From the NCBI RefSeq assembly GCF_022347565.1, contig NZ_JAKRGH010000018.1, positions 1 through 64,000 of the forward strand: a stretch of 64,000 bases of DNA, in the 5' to 3' direction. The notes under the pieces are model-generated. The model was not told where the DNA came from. It searched no databases and saw only the letters and a program-made list of their open reading frames with translations. The stretch is from Vibrio sp. Of7-15. Lineage in GTDB: Bacteria; Pseudomonadota; Gammaproteobacteria; Enterobacterales; Vibrionaceae. The position numbers and the translations under genes are program-made. This document shows, piece after piece, positions 41,643-50,910 of the stretch. Every line of letters starts with the position of its first letter. Within the stretch, counting starts at the first letter, position 1.

Positions 41643-42938
41643 ATGACAGTATTAAATGTATTACTTTCAGAACACGCTTCAGACGGTGTATGGGGCGAAA
41701 ATGCATTGATCAGTTATGCTGAGTCTGCTGTCAAGGTTCATTTTTCGGGTAGCTTCCCATTGCGTAAGATTCAGCAAGCGGGTGCACGTCTACGTAGTCA
41801 AGGCATTAAAGAAGTGACGTTAAGCGGTGAGTTTTGGACTGCTGAATCGCAATGGGCGTTCTACTGTGGTTTTGCGCACACTTTAAATCGTGCGAAAGTA
41901 AATTGGTGCGCAGCAGAAGGTGTTGACGTTGCTCAACTTGAAGCGCGCAGTAAAGCCGCAAATTGGGTACGTTACGCAACAAACGCGGCACCAGAAGATA
42001 TGTACCCACATAAACTGGCTGAAGATGCTGTTGCTCATCTAACCGCAACTGCAGGCGATAAGGTGACAAGCAAAGTAGTTGCTGGTGACGAGCTGCTGGA
42101 GCAAGGTTGGATTGGTATTCACAGTGTTGGCCGTGCCAGTGTGCGTGAGCCTGTGTTACTTGAAGTTGACTTTAACCCAACAGGCGATGCTAATGCGCCA
42201 GTTTCTGCTTGTTTAGTGGGTAAAGGCATTACATTTGATTCAGGTGGCTACAGCATTAAAGCTAACGCTGGTATGGCGACGATGAAGTGTGACATGGGCG
42301 GTGCGGCGACCGTAACCGCAGCGCTGGGTTATGCGATTGAACAAGGTTTAAACCAGCGCGTGAAAATGTTCCTATGTTGTGCGGAAAACCTGATTGCGGG
42401 TAATGCGTATAAGTTAGGTGATATTTTAACGTATAAAAATGGCGTGACGGTTGAGATCCTTAATACGGATGCTGAAGGTCGCCTAGTACTTGCTGATGGT
42501 CTGATGGCAGCAGGTGAAACAGGAGCTCCATTGATCATTGATGCGGCAACTCTAACAGGTGCTGCAATGATGGCAGTTGGTGAAGACTACAATGCCTTAT
42601 TCTCTTTAGACAAAGAGTTGTTATTTAAGGCTCAAGCGGTGAGCGAGCAAGTGAATGAGCCAGGTTGGCCATTACCTCTTGCTCCGTGGCATCAAGATAA
42701 ATGCCCATCACCGTATGCTCAAACAGCCAATAGTCGCCCAGTGAAAGGCGGTGGTGCTGGTGGTGCTTCAAATGCAGCGGCTTTCTTGTCTCGTTTTGTT
42801 CCAAACGAAGGAAAAGGTTGGTTACACATTGACTTAGCGTCTGCGTTCCGTGACAGCGGTAACAGTTTCTGGGCTGCAGGTGCGACAGGGCTTGGTGTTG
42901 CGAATATTGCTCAATTATTGTTAGAAGAACAGCGCTAA
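41643..42938 (+). CDS. Peptidase B-like M17 aminopeptidase, copy 2
   Basis: 431 aa paralogue of the preceding gene. The catalytic parts are intact: [24 protein letters not shown] and [16 protein letters not shown]. The N-terminal third and the segment SRPVKGGGAGGASNAAAF differ markedly from copy 1, so substrate choice or assembly may differ. Three-base spacing implies translational coupling. No sign of decay. Confidence 0.93.
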   Translation: MTVLNVLLSEHASDGVWGENALISYAESAVKVHFSGSFPLRKIQQAGARLRSQGIKEVTLSGEFWTAESQWAFYCGFAHTLNRAKVNWCAAEGVDVAQLEARSKAANWVRYATNAAPEDMYPHKLAEDAVAHLTATAGDKVTSKVVAGDELLEQGWIGIHSVGRASVREPVLLEVDFNPTGDANAPVSACLVGKGITFDSGGYSIKANAGMATMKCDMGGAATVTAALGYAIEQGLNQRVKMFLCCAENLIAGNAYKLGDILTYKNGVTVEILNTDAEGRLVLADGLMAAGETGAPLIIDAATLTGAAMMAVGEDYNALFSLDKELLFKAQAVSEQVNEPGWPLPLAPWHQDKCPSPYAQTANSRPVKGGGAGGASNAAAFLSRFVPNEGKGWLHIDLASAFRDSGNSFWAAGATGLGVANIAQLLLEEQR

Positions 42939-42945
42939 TTATAAA

Positions 42946-42972
42946 TCCCTCTCGGAGCGCATCTGAGAGGGA
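42946..42972 (+). repeat. Strong hairpin between pepB copy 2 and ndk
   Basis: TCCCTCTCGGA pairs with TCTGAGAGGGA (11 bp, one G-U) around the five-base loop GCGCA. No T-run follows, so this is more likely an mRNA-processing or Rho-dependent element than a simple terminator. Confidence 0.6.
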
Positions 42973-43019
42973 AATAATAATAAGATCAAATCCGAACGTA
43001 TTATAAAAGGAATATCGAC

Positions 43020-43448
43020 ATGGCAATTGAACGTACATTTTCTATTGTGAAGCCAGATGCTGTAGAACGAGACCTTGTAGGTGCCATTTACCGCCGTATT
43101 GAAAAAGCAGGCATGAAAATCGTCGCTGCTAAGATGTTGCATCTAACGGAAGAGCAAGCAAAAGGCTTTTATGCAGAGCACGAAGGCAAAGAGTTTTTTG
43201 GCCCGTTAGTGGAATTTATGACATCTGGCCCGATTATGGTTCAGGTGCTTGAAGGTGAAAATGCCATTGTTCGTTACCGTGAGCTAATGGGAAAAACAAA
43301 CCCAGAAGAAGCAGCATGTGGCACATTACGTGCCGATTACGCACTAAGCATGCGTCATAACTCGGTTCATGGCTCAGATAGCCCAGAATCCGCTGCACGT
43401 GAAGTGGCGTACTTCTTTGCGGAAGATGAAATCTGCCCACGCAGCTAA
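43020..43448 (+). CDS. ndk: Nucleoside diphosphate kinase
   Basis: 142 aa; balances NTP and dNTP pools. The family signature [14 protein letters not shown] carries the phosphorylated histidine near residue 118; the N-terminus [21 protein letters not shown] is typical. ATG follows AAAAGGAATATCGAC. Confidence 0.97.
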   Translation: MAIERTFSIVKPDAVERDLVGAIYRRIEKAGMKIVAAKMLHLTEEQAKGFYAEHEGKEFFGPLVEFMTSGPIMVQVLEGENAIVRYRELMGKTNPEEAACGTLRADYALSMRHNSVHGSDSPESAAREVAYFFAEDEICPRS

Positions 43449-43473
43449 GTCCAATAATATCAATGCTTAATTT

Positions 43474-43498
43474 AGGGGAGCTTAGGCTTCCCTTTTTT
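43474..43498 (+). terminator. Terminator of ndk
   Basis: AGGGGAGC/GCTTCCCT stem (43474-43481 with 43486-43493, one G-U), loop TTAG, then TTTTT. Confidence 0.9.
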
Positions 43499-43641
43499 GT
43501 ATCTACACTTAACGGAGAATATTGTTTGAGAATCCCTATTTTCTATCAGTGGAAAGTATTGGATAAAGGCTGTACAATTCTGCGCCTTGAATTTTGCTAT
43601 ACACATAGCGACGCAGAACGTCATTTATCAGAGAGGCAATG

Positions 43642-44760
43642 ATGACAACAGTGAAAACCAATCTGCTTGATTTTGATCGTAAAGGTCTACGCGCATATTT
43701 TGCCGAAGAACTTGGTGAAAAAGCATTTCGTGCTGATCAATTGATGAAGTGGATGTACCACTTTGGTTGTGATGACTTTGATCAAATGAATAACTTGAAC
43801 AAAAAGCTGCGTGAAAAGTTAAAAGCTCGTGCAGAAATCAAAGCACCTGAAGTTTCTTTTGCTCAACACTCAGCAGACGGTACCATTAAGTGGGCCATGA
43901 GTGTGGGTGATCAGGACGTAGAAACGGTATACATTCCAGAAGGGGATCGTGCGACTTTATGTATCTCTTCTCAAGTGGGTTGTGCGCTCGACTGTAAATT
44001 CTGTTCAACGGCTCAGCAAGGCTTTAACCGTAACTTAAAAGTGTCTGAGATCATTGGCCAGGTGTGGCGTGCTGCCCGTGAAATTGGTATTGAAAAAGAA
44101 ACAGGTCGTCGTCCAATCACCAACATCGTATTGATGGGAATGGGTGAGCCACTACTGAACATGAAAAACCTACTGCCAGCATTAGAGATCATGCTAGATG
44201 ATTTGGGTTTTGGTTTATCGAAGCGTCGTGTCACCGTATCGACATCCGGTGTTGTATCGGGCTTAGATCAAATGACGGGTAACATTGATGTTGCTTTAGC
44301 GATTTCTTTGCATGCTCCAAATGATGAGCTGCGTAGCCAGATCATGCCGATTAACGATCGCTGGGATATTCAAGATTTCCTAGCCTCGGTTCGTCGCTAC
44401 ATTGCGTCTTCAAATGCTAACCGTGGCCGTGTAACCGTTGAATACATTTTGCTTGATCACGTGAATGACGATATGGATCATGCAAGACAGCTCGCAGAGT
44501 TATTAAAAGATACGCCAGCTAAAATTAATTTAATTCCATTTAACCCATACCCTGGGTCACCATATAAGAAACCGAGTAATTCTCGTATTGATCGTTTCAT
44601 GAAAACGTTGATGGAATACGAATACACGGTAACGGTGCGTAAAACGCGTGGTGATGACATTGATGCCGCTTGTGGCCAGCTTGTTGGTGATGTTATTGAC
44701 CGTACGAAACGCACAAAAATGAAGCTGCAAGGGGAACCTATTCCTGTTAAAGCAGTCTAG
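43642..44760 (+). CDS. rlmN: Dual-specificity 23S rRNA/tRNA adenine C2-methyltransferase RlmN
   Basis: 372 aa radical-SAM enzyme that methylates A2503 of 23S rRNA and A37 of some tRNAs. The cluster motif is [15 protein letters not shown] near residue 112; the catalytic cysteine near the end lies in [10 protein letters not shown]. There are two adjacent ATGs; the one at 43642 is better spaced from GAGAGG (43631-43636) than that at 43639. First gene of a long operon running to bamB. Confidence 0.95.
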   Translation: MTTVKTNLLDFDRKGLRAYFAEELGEKAFRADQLMKWMYHFGCDDFDQMNNLNKKLREKLKARAEIKAPEVSFAQHSADGTIKWAMSVGDQDVETVYIPEGDRATLCISSQVGCALDCKFCSTAQQGFNRNLKVSEIIGQVWRAAREIGIEKETGRRPITNIVLMGMGEPLLNMKNLLPALEIMLDDLGFGLSKRRVTVSTSGVVSGLDQMTGNIDVALAISLHAPNDELRSQIMPINDRWDIQDFLASVRRYIASSNANRGRVTVEYILLDHVNDDMDHARQLAELLKDTPAKINLIPFNPYPGSPYKKPSNSRIDRFMKTLMEYEYTVTVRKTRGDDIDAACGQLVGDVIDRTKRTKMKLQGEPIPVKAV

Positions 44761-44785
44761 ACGTTAACTTATGTGTGGGTGAGCG

Positions 44786-45541
44786 ATGGTTCAATGGGGT
44801 AAGACTGTTTTATTATTAATATTGCTGTCTGGATGTGCTGCAGTAACTTCTGAGCAAAATGCAAGGGAGTTTGATAACATAGAGGCAGCCGAAGCTCGTA
44901 TTTCATTAGGTTTAGGCTATATGGAGGCAGGAGATAGGCAAAAAGCACGGGAAAACCTCGAACTTGCCGTTCAGCATGCTCCAGACTATTATCGCTCACA
45001 AATATCCATTGCATACTACTATCAGCAAGTTGGTGAAAATGAACTTGCTGAAAGCTCATATAAAAAAGCACTTCGTTCATCGCCAAATAATGGTAATGTA
45101 TTAAATAATTACGGTGTTTTTTTATGTAAGCACGCTCGCTATGGTGAAGCGCAACAAGCGTTTAGCAAAGCGATTGAGCAACCCTATTATTACTTAGTCT
45201 CTGCTAGTTATGAAAATGCGGCCATGTGCTCGCTCAGTAGTGGAGATAACGCAACAGCGAAGCAATATTTTGAACGTTCGATTGCTCACGATCCTTCTCG
45301 GGCTCGCTCCATCCTTCAATTAGCAAAATTAAAAATTGATGATATGGAGCTGAATGAAGCAAGGATCATGCTGTTAAAATTTCATAAGAAGTATGGGTAT
45401 AAACCAGCCAGTCTAGGATTACTGATTAAATTGGAAGCTGAGGCGAAAAACAGCCATTTGGTTTCTCGCTATGGTGATGTACTGGCTGAGCAATACCCAA
45501 GCTCAATACAATATCAACAATATCTGGCCAATGACTATTGA
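44786..45541 (+). CDS. pilF: Type IV pilus biogenesis lipoprotein PilF/PilW
   Basis: 251 aa. Lipoprotein signal with LILLSGC (cysteine near residue 17), then about five or six TPR repeats, for example EARISLGLGYMEAGDRQKAR and NNYGVFLCKHARYGEAQQAF. The family helps the PilQ secretin assemble in the outer membrane. It overlaps the rodZ start by 11 bases, in the conserved rlmN-pilF-rodZ-ispG order. Confidence 0.92.
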   Translation: MVQWGKTVLLLILLSGCAAVTSEQNAREFDNIEAAEARISLGLGYMEAGDRQKARENLELAVQHAPDYYRSQISIAYYYQQVGENELAESSYKKALRSSPNNGNVLNNYGVFLCKHARYGEAQQAFSKAIEQPYYYLVSASYENAAMCSLSSGDNATAKQYFERSIAHDPSRARSILQLAKLKIDDMELNEARIMLLKFHKKYGYKPASLGLLIKLEAEAKNSHLVSRYGDVLAEQYPSSIQYQQYLANDY

Positions 45542-46493
45542 TAAAAATGCAGAACAAACAGAAGTAACTCATGCTCTGCCTGGCGATATGCTGGCACAAG
45601 CTCGAACTAAGTTGGGTTACTCACAACAAGATGTTGCCAACCGATTACGTTTACGCATCACTGTCATTGAACGAATCGAAAATAATCACTTTGATAATGA
45701 AACCGTAGCCACCTTTACCCGTGGCTATTTGCGATCTTATGCCCGCCTTGTTGGTTTAGATGCAGAAGAAGTATTACACGCATTGGATCATTTAGGTGAA
45801 GCTCAGCATGGTGAAATGGCTATGCAAAGTTTCTCACGTAAAACAAAGCGTGATAAACATGATAACCGCATCATGAAATTAACGTGGGTTATTTTTGCGG
45901 CAATCGCTGGTATCACCGCATTATGGTGGTATCAGAACCAGCAGCCAGATACCTTTCTGACGGAAGTGGAGCCAACTGCTCCTGTGGTTTCAGAAGCGCC
46001 AGCGGTGGTTGAGAGCCCTGTGGTAACGGAAGTTGAAGTAACCCCGTCTGTGGAAAGTACGGAGCCACTAAATGGTGAAACTGCTACGACTACAGTCGCA
46101 GAAGAAGGGCTCCCTCCGGTATCTTCAGAAAAAGACGTTACTCAAACTACAACGATAACTGAAAATAACACTGATGCTACGCCAGAAGTGACTGACGTTG
46201 CTTCAACGGCAAAAGAGCCCGTGTCTGAGCCTGAAGTCAAAGAGCCTGTAATTGAAGATACGCTCTCTTTGTCGTTTGCAGGTGACTGCTGGATTGATGT
46301 ACGTGATGCGACAGGCAAGCGTTTAGCAACAGGCGTCAAAAAATCAGGTGATACGTTAACGTTAACAGGTAAAGCTCCTTACAAACTCGTGTTAGGTGCT
46401 CCTGCGGTAGTTGAGTTAACATATCAGGGGAAACCGGTGGATCTTTCTAAGTTCTCATCAGGTAAAGTAGCAAAATTGACATTACCACAATAA
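45531..46493 (+). CDS. rodZ: Cytoskeleton protein RodZ
   Basis: 320 aa bitopic membrane protein that links MreB to the cell-wall machinery. Cytoplasmic HTH (about 15-80, ARTKLGYSQQDVANRLRLRI), one membrane helix near residues 115-135 (TWVIFAAIAGITALWWYQ), a Thr/Glu/Val-rich periplasmic linker, and the C-terminal beta domain starting DTLSLSFAGDCWIDVRD. The ATG at 45531 overlaps the end of pilF. Confidence 0.93.
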   Translation: MTIDKNAEQTEVTHALPGDMLAQARTKLGYSQQDVANRLRLRITVIERIENNHFDNETVATFTRGYLRSYARLVGLDAEEVLHALDHLGEAQHGEMAMQSFSRKTKRDKHDNRIMKLTWVIFAAIAGITALWWYQNQQPDTFLTEVEPTAPVVSEAPAVVESPVVTEVEVTPSVESTEPLNGETATTTVAEEGLPPVSSEKDVTQTTTITENNTDATPEVTDVASTAKEPVSEPEVKEPVIEDTLSLSFAGDCWIDVRDATGKRLATGVKKSGDTLTLTGKAPYKLVLGAPAVVELTYQGKPVDLSKFSSGKVAKLTLPQ

Positions 46494-46505
46494 CGAGTAC
46501 CCACA

Positions 46506-47624
46506 ATGCATAACGAATCTCCAATTATACGCCGTAAATCGACTCGAATTTATGTTGGCGATGTGCCTATCGGTGATGGGGCTCCAATCGCTGTTCAGTC
46601 GATGACGAATACGCGGACCACTGACATTGCAGCAACGGTTGCTCAGATCAAATCGTTGGAAAATGTTGGTGCTGATATTGTGCGAGTTTCTGTTCCAACT
46701 ATGGATGCAGCAGAAGCGTTTAAAGAAATTAAGAAGCAAGTCTCTACCCCTTTAGTTGCCGATATTCACTTTGATTACCGTATTGCGCTAAAAGTGGCTG
46801 AGTACGGTGTGGATTGTTTACGCATTAACCCAGGTAATATCGGTAATGAATCTCGTATTCGTTCTGTGGTTGATTGTGCCCGTGATTACGACATTCCAAT
46901 TCGTATTGGTGTGAATGGTGGTTCTCTAGAGAAAGACATTCAACAGAAATACAAAGAGCCAACAGCAGAAGCGTTATTAGAATCGGCCATGCGCCACGTA
47001 GATATTCTCGACCGATTAAATTTCGATAAGTTTAAAGTCAGTGTAAAAGCGTCTGATGTGTTTCTCGCGGTGGATTCATACCGTTTATTAGCAAAAGAAA
47101 TTGATCAACCTCTTCATCTTGGTATTACGGAAGCGGGTGGTGCGCGTGCTGGCTCTGTGAAGTCTGCGGTTGGTTTGGGAATGCTGCTATCTGAAGGTAT
47201 TGGTGATACTTTACGTATTTCATTAGCGGCGGATCCGGTAGAAGAAATCAAAGTTGGTTTTGATATTCTTAAATCACTGCGTATTCGCTCTCGTGGCGTG
47301 AATTTTATTGCGTGCCCAACGTGTTCCCGTCAAGAGTTTGATGTTATTGGTACCGTAAACGAATTAGAGCAGCGCCTAGAAGACTTGATCACTCCGATGG
47401 ATGTTTCCATTATAGGCTGTGTGGTAAATGGCCCAGGTGAAGCGGAAGTTTCTCATCTTGGTGTTGCGGGCAGTAATAAGAAAAGCGCTTTTTACGATGA
47501 TGGTAAACGTCAGAAAGAGCGTTTTGATAACGATGATCTGATTGAACAATTAGAAGCGAAGATCCGAGCAAAAGCATCTGTGCTTGATCAAAATAACCGT
47601 ATTGATGTTGAACAGTTAGATTAA
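46506..47624 (+). CDS. ispG: 4-hydroxy-3-methylbut-2-en-1-yl diphosphate synthase IspG
   Basis: 372 aa Fe-S enzyme of the MEP isoprenoid pathway. The N-terminal TIM-barrel carries [17 protein letters not shown]; the [4Fe-4S] ligands are [10 protein letters not shown] near residue 270 and [10 protein letters not shown] near 305. Followed by hisS after a short hairpin spacer. Confidence 0.97.
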   Translation: MHNESPIIRRKSTRIYVGDVPIGDGAPIAVQSMTNTRTTDIAATVAQIKSLENVGADIVRVSVPTMDAAEAFKEIKKQVSTPLVADIHFDYRIALKVAEYGVDCLRINPGNIGNESRIRSVVDCARDYDIPIRIGVNGGSLEKDIQQKYKEPTAEALLESAMRHVDILDRLNFDKFKVSVKASDVFLAVDSYRLLAKEIDQPLHLGITEAGGARAGSVKSAVGLGMLLSEGIGDTLRISLAADPVEEIKVGFDILKSLRIRSRGVNFIACPTCSRQEFDVIGTVNELEQRLEDLITPMDVSIIGCVVNGPGEAEVSHLGVAGSNKKSAFYDDGKRQKERFDNDDLIEQLEAKIRAKASVLDQNNRIDVEQLD

Positions 47625-47626
47625 TC

Positions 47627-47645
47627 GAGTTGATCTATTCAACTC
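47627..47645 (+). repeat. Intercistronic hairpin between ispG and hisS
   Basis: Perfect 7-bp stem GAGTTGA/TCAACTC with loop TCTAT starting two bases after the ispG stop. AT-rich and without a T-run; probably a processing or mRNA-stability element. Confidence 0.45.
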
Positions 47646-47686
47646 AATTCTCATATTTAGATTTAAACCTTATTTGGTAAGAAAAC

Positions 47687-48955
47687 GTGGCTAAAATAAT
47701 TCAAGCAATCCGAGGCATGAACGACTGCCTTCCAACTGACTCTCCACTTTGGCATAAAGTAGAAGGCAGCATTAAAAATGTAATTAGCGCTTATGGTTAC
47801 AGTGAAGTGCGTATGCCTATCGTTGAAAGTACGCATTTATTTAAGCGTGCAATTGGTGAAGTGACAGACGTGGTTGAGAAAGAGATGTACACGTTTGACG
47901 ACCGCAATGGCGACAGCTTAACACTGCGTCCAGAAGGGACAGCAGGCTGTGTTCGTGCTGGTATTGAAAATGGCCTATTGTACAACCAAGAGCAGCGTCT
48001 TTGGTACATGGGTCCAATGTTCCGCCATGAGCGCCCACAAAAAGGCCGTTACCGTCAGTTCCACCAAGTGGGTGTTGAGGTCTTTGGCCTAAATGGCCCA
48101 GATGTTGATGCTGAGCTTATCATGATGACGGCACGTTTATGGCGTGAATTAGGTATTGATAAACACGTGCGTTTAGAGCTGAATTCGATTGGTTCTTTAG
48201 AAGCACGTGCAAACTACCGTACTGCACTGGTTGCTTTCTTAGAGCAGCACTTAGACGTGTTAGATGAAGATTGTAAGCGTCGCATGCACACAAACCCAAT
48301 GCGCGTTTTGGATACCAAAAACCCAGATGTTCAAGCTATTTTGGGTGACGCTCCTAAGTTATCAGAATACTTGGATGAAGATTCTAAAGAACATTTTGCA
48401 GGTTTATGTGAACTACTAGACGCTGCAGGCATCGAATACCAGGTAAATGAACGTTTGGTTCGTGGTTTAGATTACTATAACCGCACTGTATTTGAATGGA
48501 TTACGGAAAGCTTAGGTGCTCAAGGTACTGTTTGTGGCGGTGGTCGCTATGACGGTTTGGTTGAGCAGTTAGGTGGTAAAGCGACCCCTGCGGTTGGCTT
48601 TGCTATGGGATTAGAGCGTTTGGTTCTACTAATGGAGACATTAGAGTTGACCGATGTTCGTCGTCCGGTAGACGTTTACATGGTTACTGCTGGCGAAGGC
48701 ACATTGATGGCGGGCATGAAGCTAGCTGAACAATTGCGTGAGCAAGTTCCAGGCCTGAGAGTCATGAGTCACTTCGGTGGCGGTAACTTTAAGAAGCAGT
48801 TTAAACGTGCAGATAAAGTCGGTGCAGCAATTGCCTTGATTCTTGGTGAAACTGAAGTTGCTGATAATACCGTTGCGATTAAAGATTTGCGTGGTGGCGA
48901 ACAACAAACATTACCTCAGGCTGAGGTTGCCGCTAAGCTGGCTGAATTGATTTAA
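47687..48955 (+). CDS. hisS: Histidyl-tRNA synthetase
   Basis: 422 aa class II synthetase. Motif 1 near residues 45-65, motif 2 [23 protein letters not shown] near 110, histidine loop [15 protein letters not shown] near 258 and motif 3 [16 protein letters not shown] near 305. The start is GTG at 47687 ([13 protein letters not shown]). Confidence 0.97.
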   Translation: MAKIIQAIRGMNDCLPTDSPLWHKVEGSIKNVISAYGYSEVRMPIVESTHLFKRAIGEVTDVVEKEMYTFDDRNGDSLTLRPEGTAGCVRAGIENGLLYNQEQRLWYMGPMFRHERPQKGRYRQFHQVGVEVFGLNGPDVDAELIMMTARLWRELGIDKHVRLELNSIGSLEARANYRTALVAFLEQHLDVLDEDCKRRMHTNPMRVLDTKNPDVQAILGDAPKLSEYLDEDSKEHFAGLCELLDAAGIEYQVNERLVRGLDYYNRTVFEWITESLGAQGTVCGGGRYDGLVEQLGGKATPAVGFAMGLERLVLLMETLELTDVRRPVDVYMVTAGEGTLMAGMKLAEQLREQVPGLRVMSHFGGGNFKKQFKRADKVGAAIALILGETEVADNTVAIKDLRGGEQQTLPQAEVAAKLAELI

Positions 48956-48968
48956 GAGAGGACAGGAA

Positions 48969-49580
48969 GTGGAAGTCTACGAAACCGAAGAACAACAAGT
49001 TGATGCGATAAAACGCTGGTGGAAAGAAAACGGAAAAGCAGTTGTTCTTGGTGCAGTATTAGGTTTAGGTGGCCTTTGGGGCTGGCGTTACTATCAAGCA
49101 GAATTAGTGGCTTCAAAAGAAGCGGCTTCTGATGCTTATGGTAAAGTACTTAGTGTGCTTGAAGCTGGTGGTGACGATGCTATTGCACAAACTCAAACTT
49201 TTATTGATGCACATAAAGATAACCAATACGCGGTTCTTGCTGCGTTGCAGTTAGCAAAAGTTCAAGTTGAAGCCAATAAGCTAGACGAAGCGTTAACTCA
49301 GCTTCGTTGGGCTGCCGCAAATACAAAAGACGATGCTATTTTGCCATTAGCAACAACACGTATTGCACGAATTTTGGCAGAGCAAGGTCAATATGATCAG
49401 GCGCTAGCTGAGCTAAAAAATGTAACGTCAGAAAGTTGGAAAGCTCGTGTTGCAGAACTTCGTGGTGACATTGCACTTCGTAGCGGTGATGCTGAAGCAG
49501 CACGTACTGCTTATACCGAAGCTCAACAGCTTGGCGAAAGTCCAGCTCTTCAAATGAAGCTTGACGACTTAGCTAAGTAA
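48969..49580 (+). CDS. yfgM: Periplasmic ancillary SecYEG-associated protein YfgM
   Basis: 203 aa. Cytoplasmic N-terminus (MEVYETEEQQVDAIKRWW), one membrane helix (about 22-42), then a periplasmic TPR-like region. The family joins SecYEG and PpiD in chaperoning exported proteins. The start is GTG at 48969 with AGGACAGGA upstream; hisS ends 13 bases before. Confidence 0.92.
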   Translation: MEVYETEEQQVDAIKRWWKENGKAVVLGAVLGLGGLWGWRYYQAELVASKEAASDAYGKVLSVLEAGGDDAIAQTQTFIDAHKDNQYAVLAALQLAKVQVEANKLDEALTQLRWAAANTKDDAILPLATTRIARILAEQGQYDQALAELKNVTSESWKARVAELRGDIALRSGDAEAARTAYTEAQQLGESPALQMKLDDLAK

Positions 49581-49592
49581 GGTTGATGTAAT

Positions 49593-50750
49593 ATGAGAAA
49601 GGCGGTTAAAAAAGCGTTAGCTTATGGCCTGACTTTTTCTCTTCTCGCTGGCTGTGCTAGCGAGGAGGATACCATTGTAATGGCTCCAGTACCTGTTGTA
49701 GAAAGCCAGTTTACGCCTAAAGCGGAATGGTCTAGCACAATTGGTGATGGCGTAGAGTACTATTTCTCTAAGCTTAAGCCTGCTTATGGTTATGATAAAG
49801 TTTACCTTGCTAGCCGTAATGGCTTGGTGAAAGCACTAAACCCTGAAACAGGGAAAAGTGTGTGGTCTATTGATTTAGAAACAGATGTCTCAGCTCGACT
49901 TTCTGGTGGGATCACACTCTCTTATGGCAAAGCCTTTATCGGTTCAGAAAATGGTGAGTTAATTGCCTTAGATGCTGAAACTGGTGAGGTGAGTTGGCGT
50001 AGCCGTGTTGATGGTGAGATTCTTTCAAGTCCATTAGCAGATGAAGGCATGGTTATGGTGCACAGCAGTCGCGGTGTGTTAATGGCTTTTGATGCTGACT
50101 CTGGAGAAGAGCGTTGGCAGATTAGCAGTGAAGTGCCGAACCTAACATTACGCGGAGACAGTACCCCAGTGAGTACATCTGGTGGTGTTTTCTGGGGAAT
50201 GGCGAATGGCCGTTTGGCAGCGGCATTAATTTCTAAAGGGCAATTATTGTGGCAACAACCTGTTGGTACGCCAAAAGGTGCCACTGAAATTGATCGTCTA
50301 GTGGATGTAGATGCGAGCCCAGTAGTGCTAGGTAGCCGTTTATTTACGTTAGGTTATAACGGTCAGCTAATTGCTGTTGAGTTGCGTACAGGTCAACCAG
50401 CTTGGAAACGTAACTATTCATCGGCAACGGACTTTACTACTGATAGCAGCCGTTTGTTTTTAGTGACTGATAAAGATCATCTTGTTGCCGTGGATGCGCG
50501 TAGCGGGACTGAAGTGTGGAAAAATACCTCACTTGAGCATCGTTTATTAAGTGCGCCTACCATCATCGGTAACTACTTAGTGACGGGTGATAGCGAAGGA
50601 TATTTATATTGGATCGATCGCAGTACAGGTGCGTTTGTTGCCCAACAGCAGTTCGATGAAAGTGGCTTCGCAGTATCACCCATTGAAGTTGATGGCAGCT
50701 TCGTGGTGGTAACTCGTGATGGTCTCGTAAAGAAAATGAAGATCCAATAA
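49593..50750 (+). CDS. bamB: Outer membrane assembly lipoprotein BamB
   Basis: 385 aa. Lipoprotein signal SLLAGC (cysteine near residue 22), then an eight-bladed beta-propeller with PQQ-type repeats such as GLVKALNPETGKSVWSIDLE and GELIALDAETGEVSWR. Scaffold of the BAM complex that inserts beta-barrels. Last gene of the rlmN operon before a strong hairpin. Confidence 0.96.
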   Translation: MRKAVKKALAYGLTFSLLAGCASEEDTIVMAPVPVVESQFTPKAEWSSTIGDGVEYYFSKLKPAYGYDKVYLASRNGLVKALNPETGKSVWSIDLETDVSARLSGGITLSYGKAFIGSENGELIALDAETGEVSWRSRVDGEILSSPLADEGMVMVHSSRGVLMAFDADSGEERWQISSEVPNLTLRGDSTPVSTSGGVFWGMANGRLAAALISKGQLLWQQPVGTPKGATEIDRLVDVDASPVVLGSRLFTLGYNGQLIAVELRTGQPAWKRNYSSATDFTTDSSRLFLVTDKDHLVAVDARSGTEVWKNTSLEHRLLSAPTIIGNYLVTGDSEGYLYWIDRSTGAFVAQQQFDESGFAVSPIEVDGSFVVVTRDGLVKKMKIQ

Positions 50751-50773
50751 CATCTCATGTTATAATCCTATAT

Positions 50774-50804
50774 CGGCTCCTGGCTGTTTTTCAGTCAGGA
50801 GCCG
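50774..50804 (+). terminator. Hairpin after bamB
   Basis: CGGCTCCTGGCTG pairs with CAGTCAGGAGCCG (13 bp, one G-U) around a five-base T loop (50787-50791). The T-tract after it is poor (GTTATTATT). Very stable; likely ends most bamB transcripts. Confidence 0.75.
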
Positions 50805-50830
50805 TTATTATTAGGTAAAAGTGAATTGTC

Positions 50831-50876
50831 GTTATAGGTAACAGAGGCTTGCTGCGCGAGTATTGTTACCTATAAC
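50831..50876. promoter_or_regulatory. Perfect 13-bp inverted repeat upstream of der
   Basis: GTTATAGGTAACA (50831-50843) and TGTTACCTATAAC (50864-50876) are separated by 20 bases. The second arm ends 34 bases before the der ATG. It is distinct from the bamB hairpin. It could be an operator or an RNA structure in the der leader; no T-run follows. Confidence 0.5.
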
Positions 50877-50910
50877 TATATAGATAGTATTTAAATAGAA
50901 AGAGGTAGAT

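Noticed and set aside
42625-43038. 137-codon antisense frame across pepB copy 2 and ndk
   Set aside because: Crosses the intergenic hairpin and mirrors conserved genes; no supporting motif.
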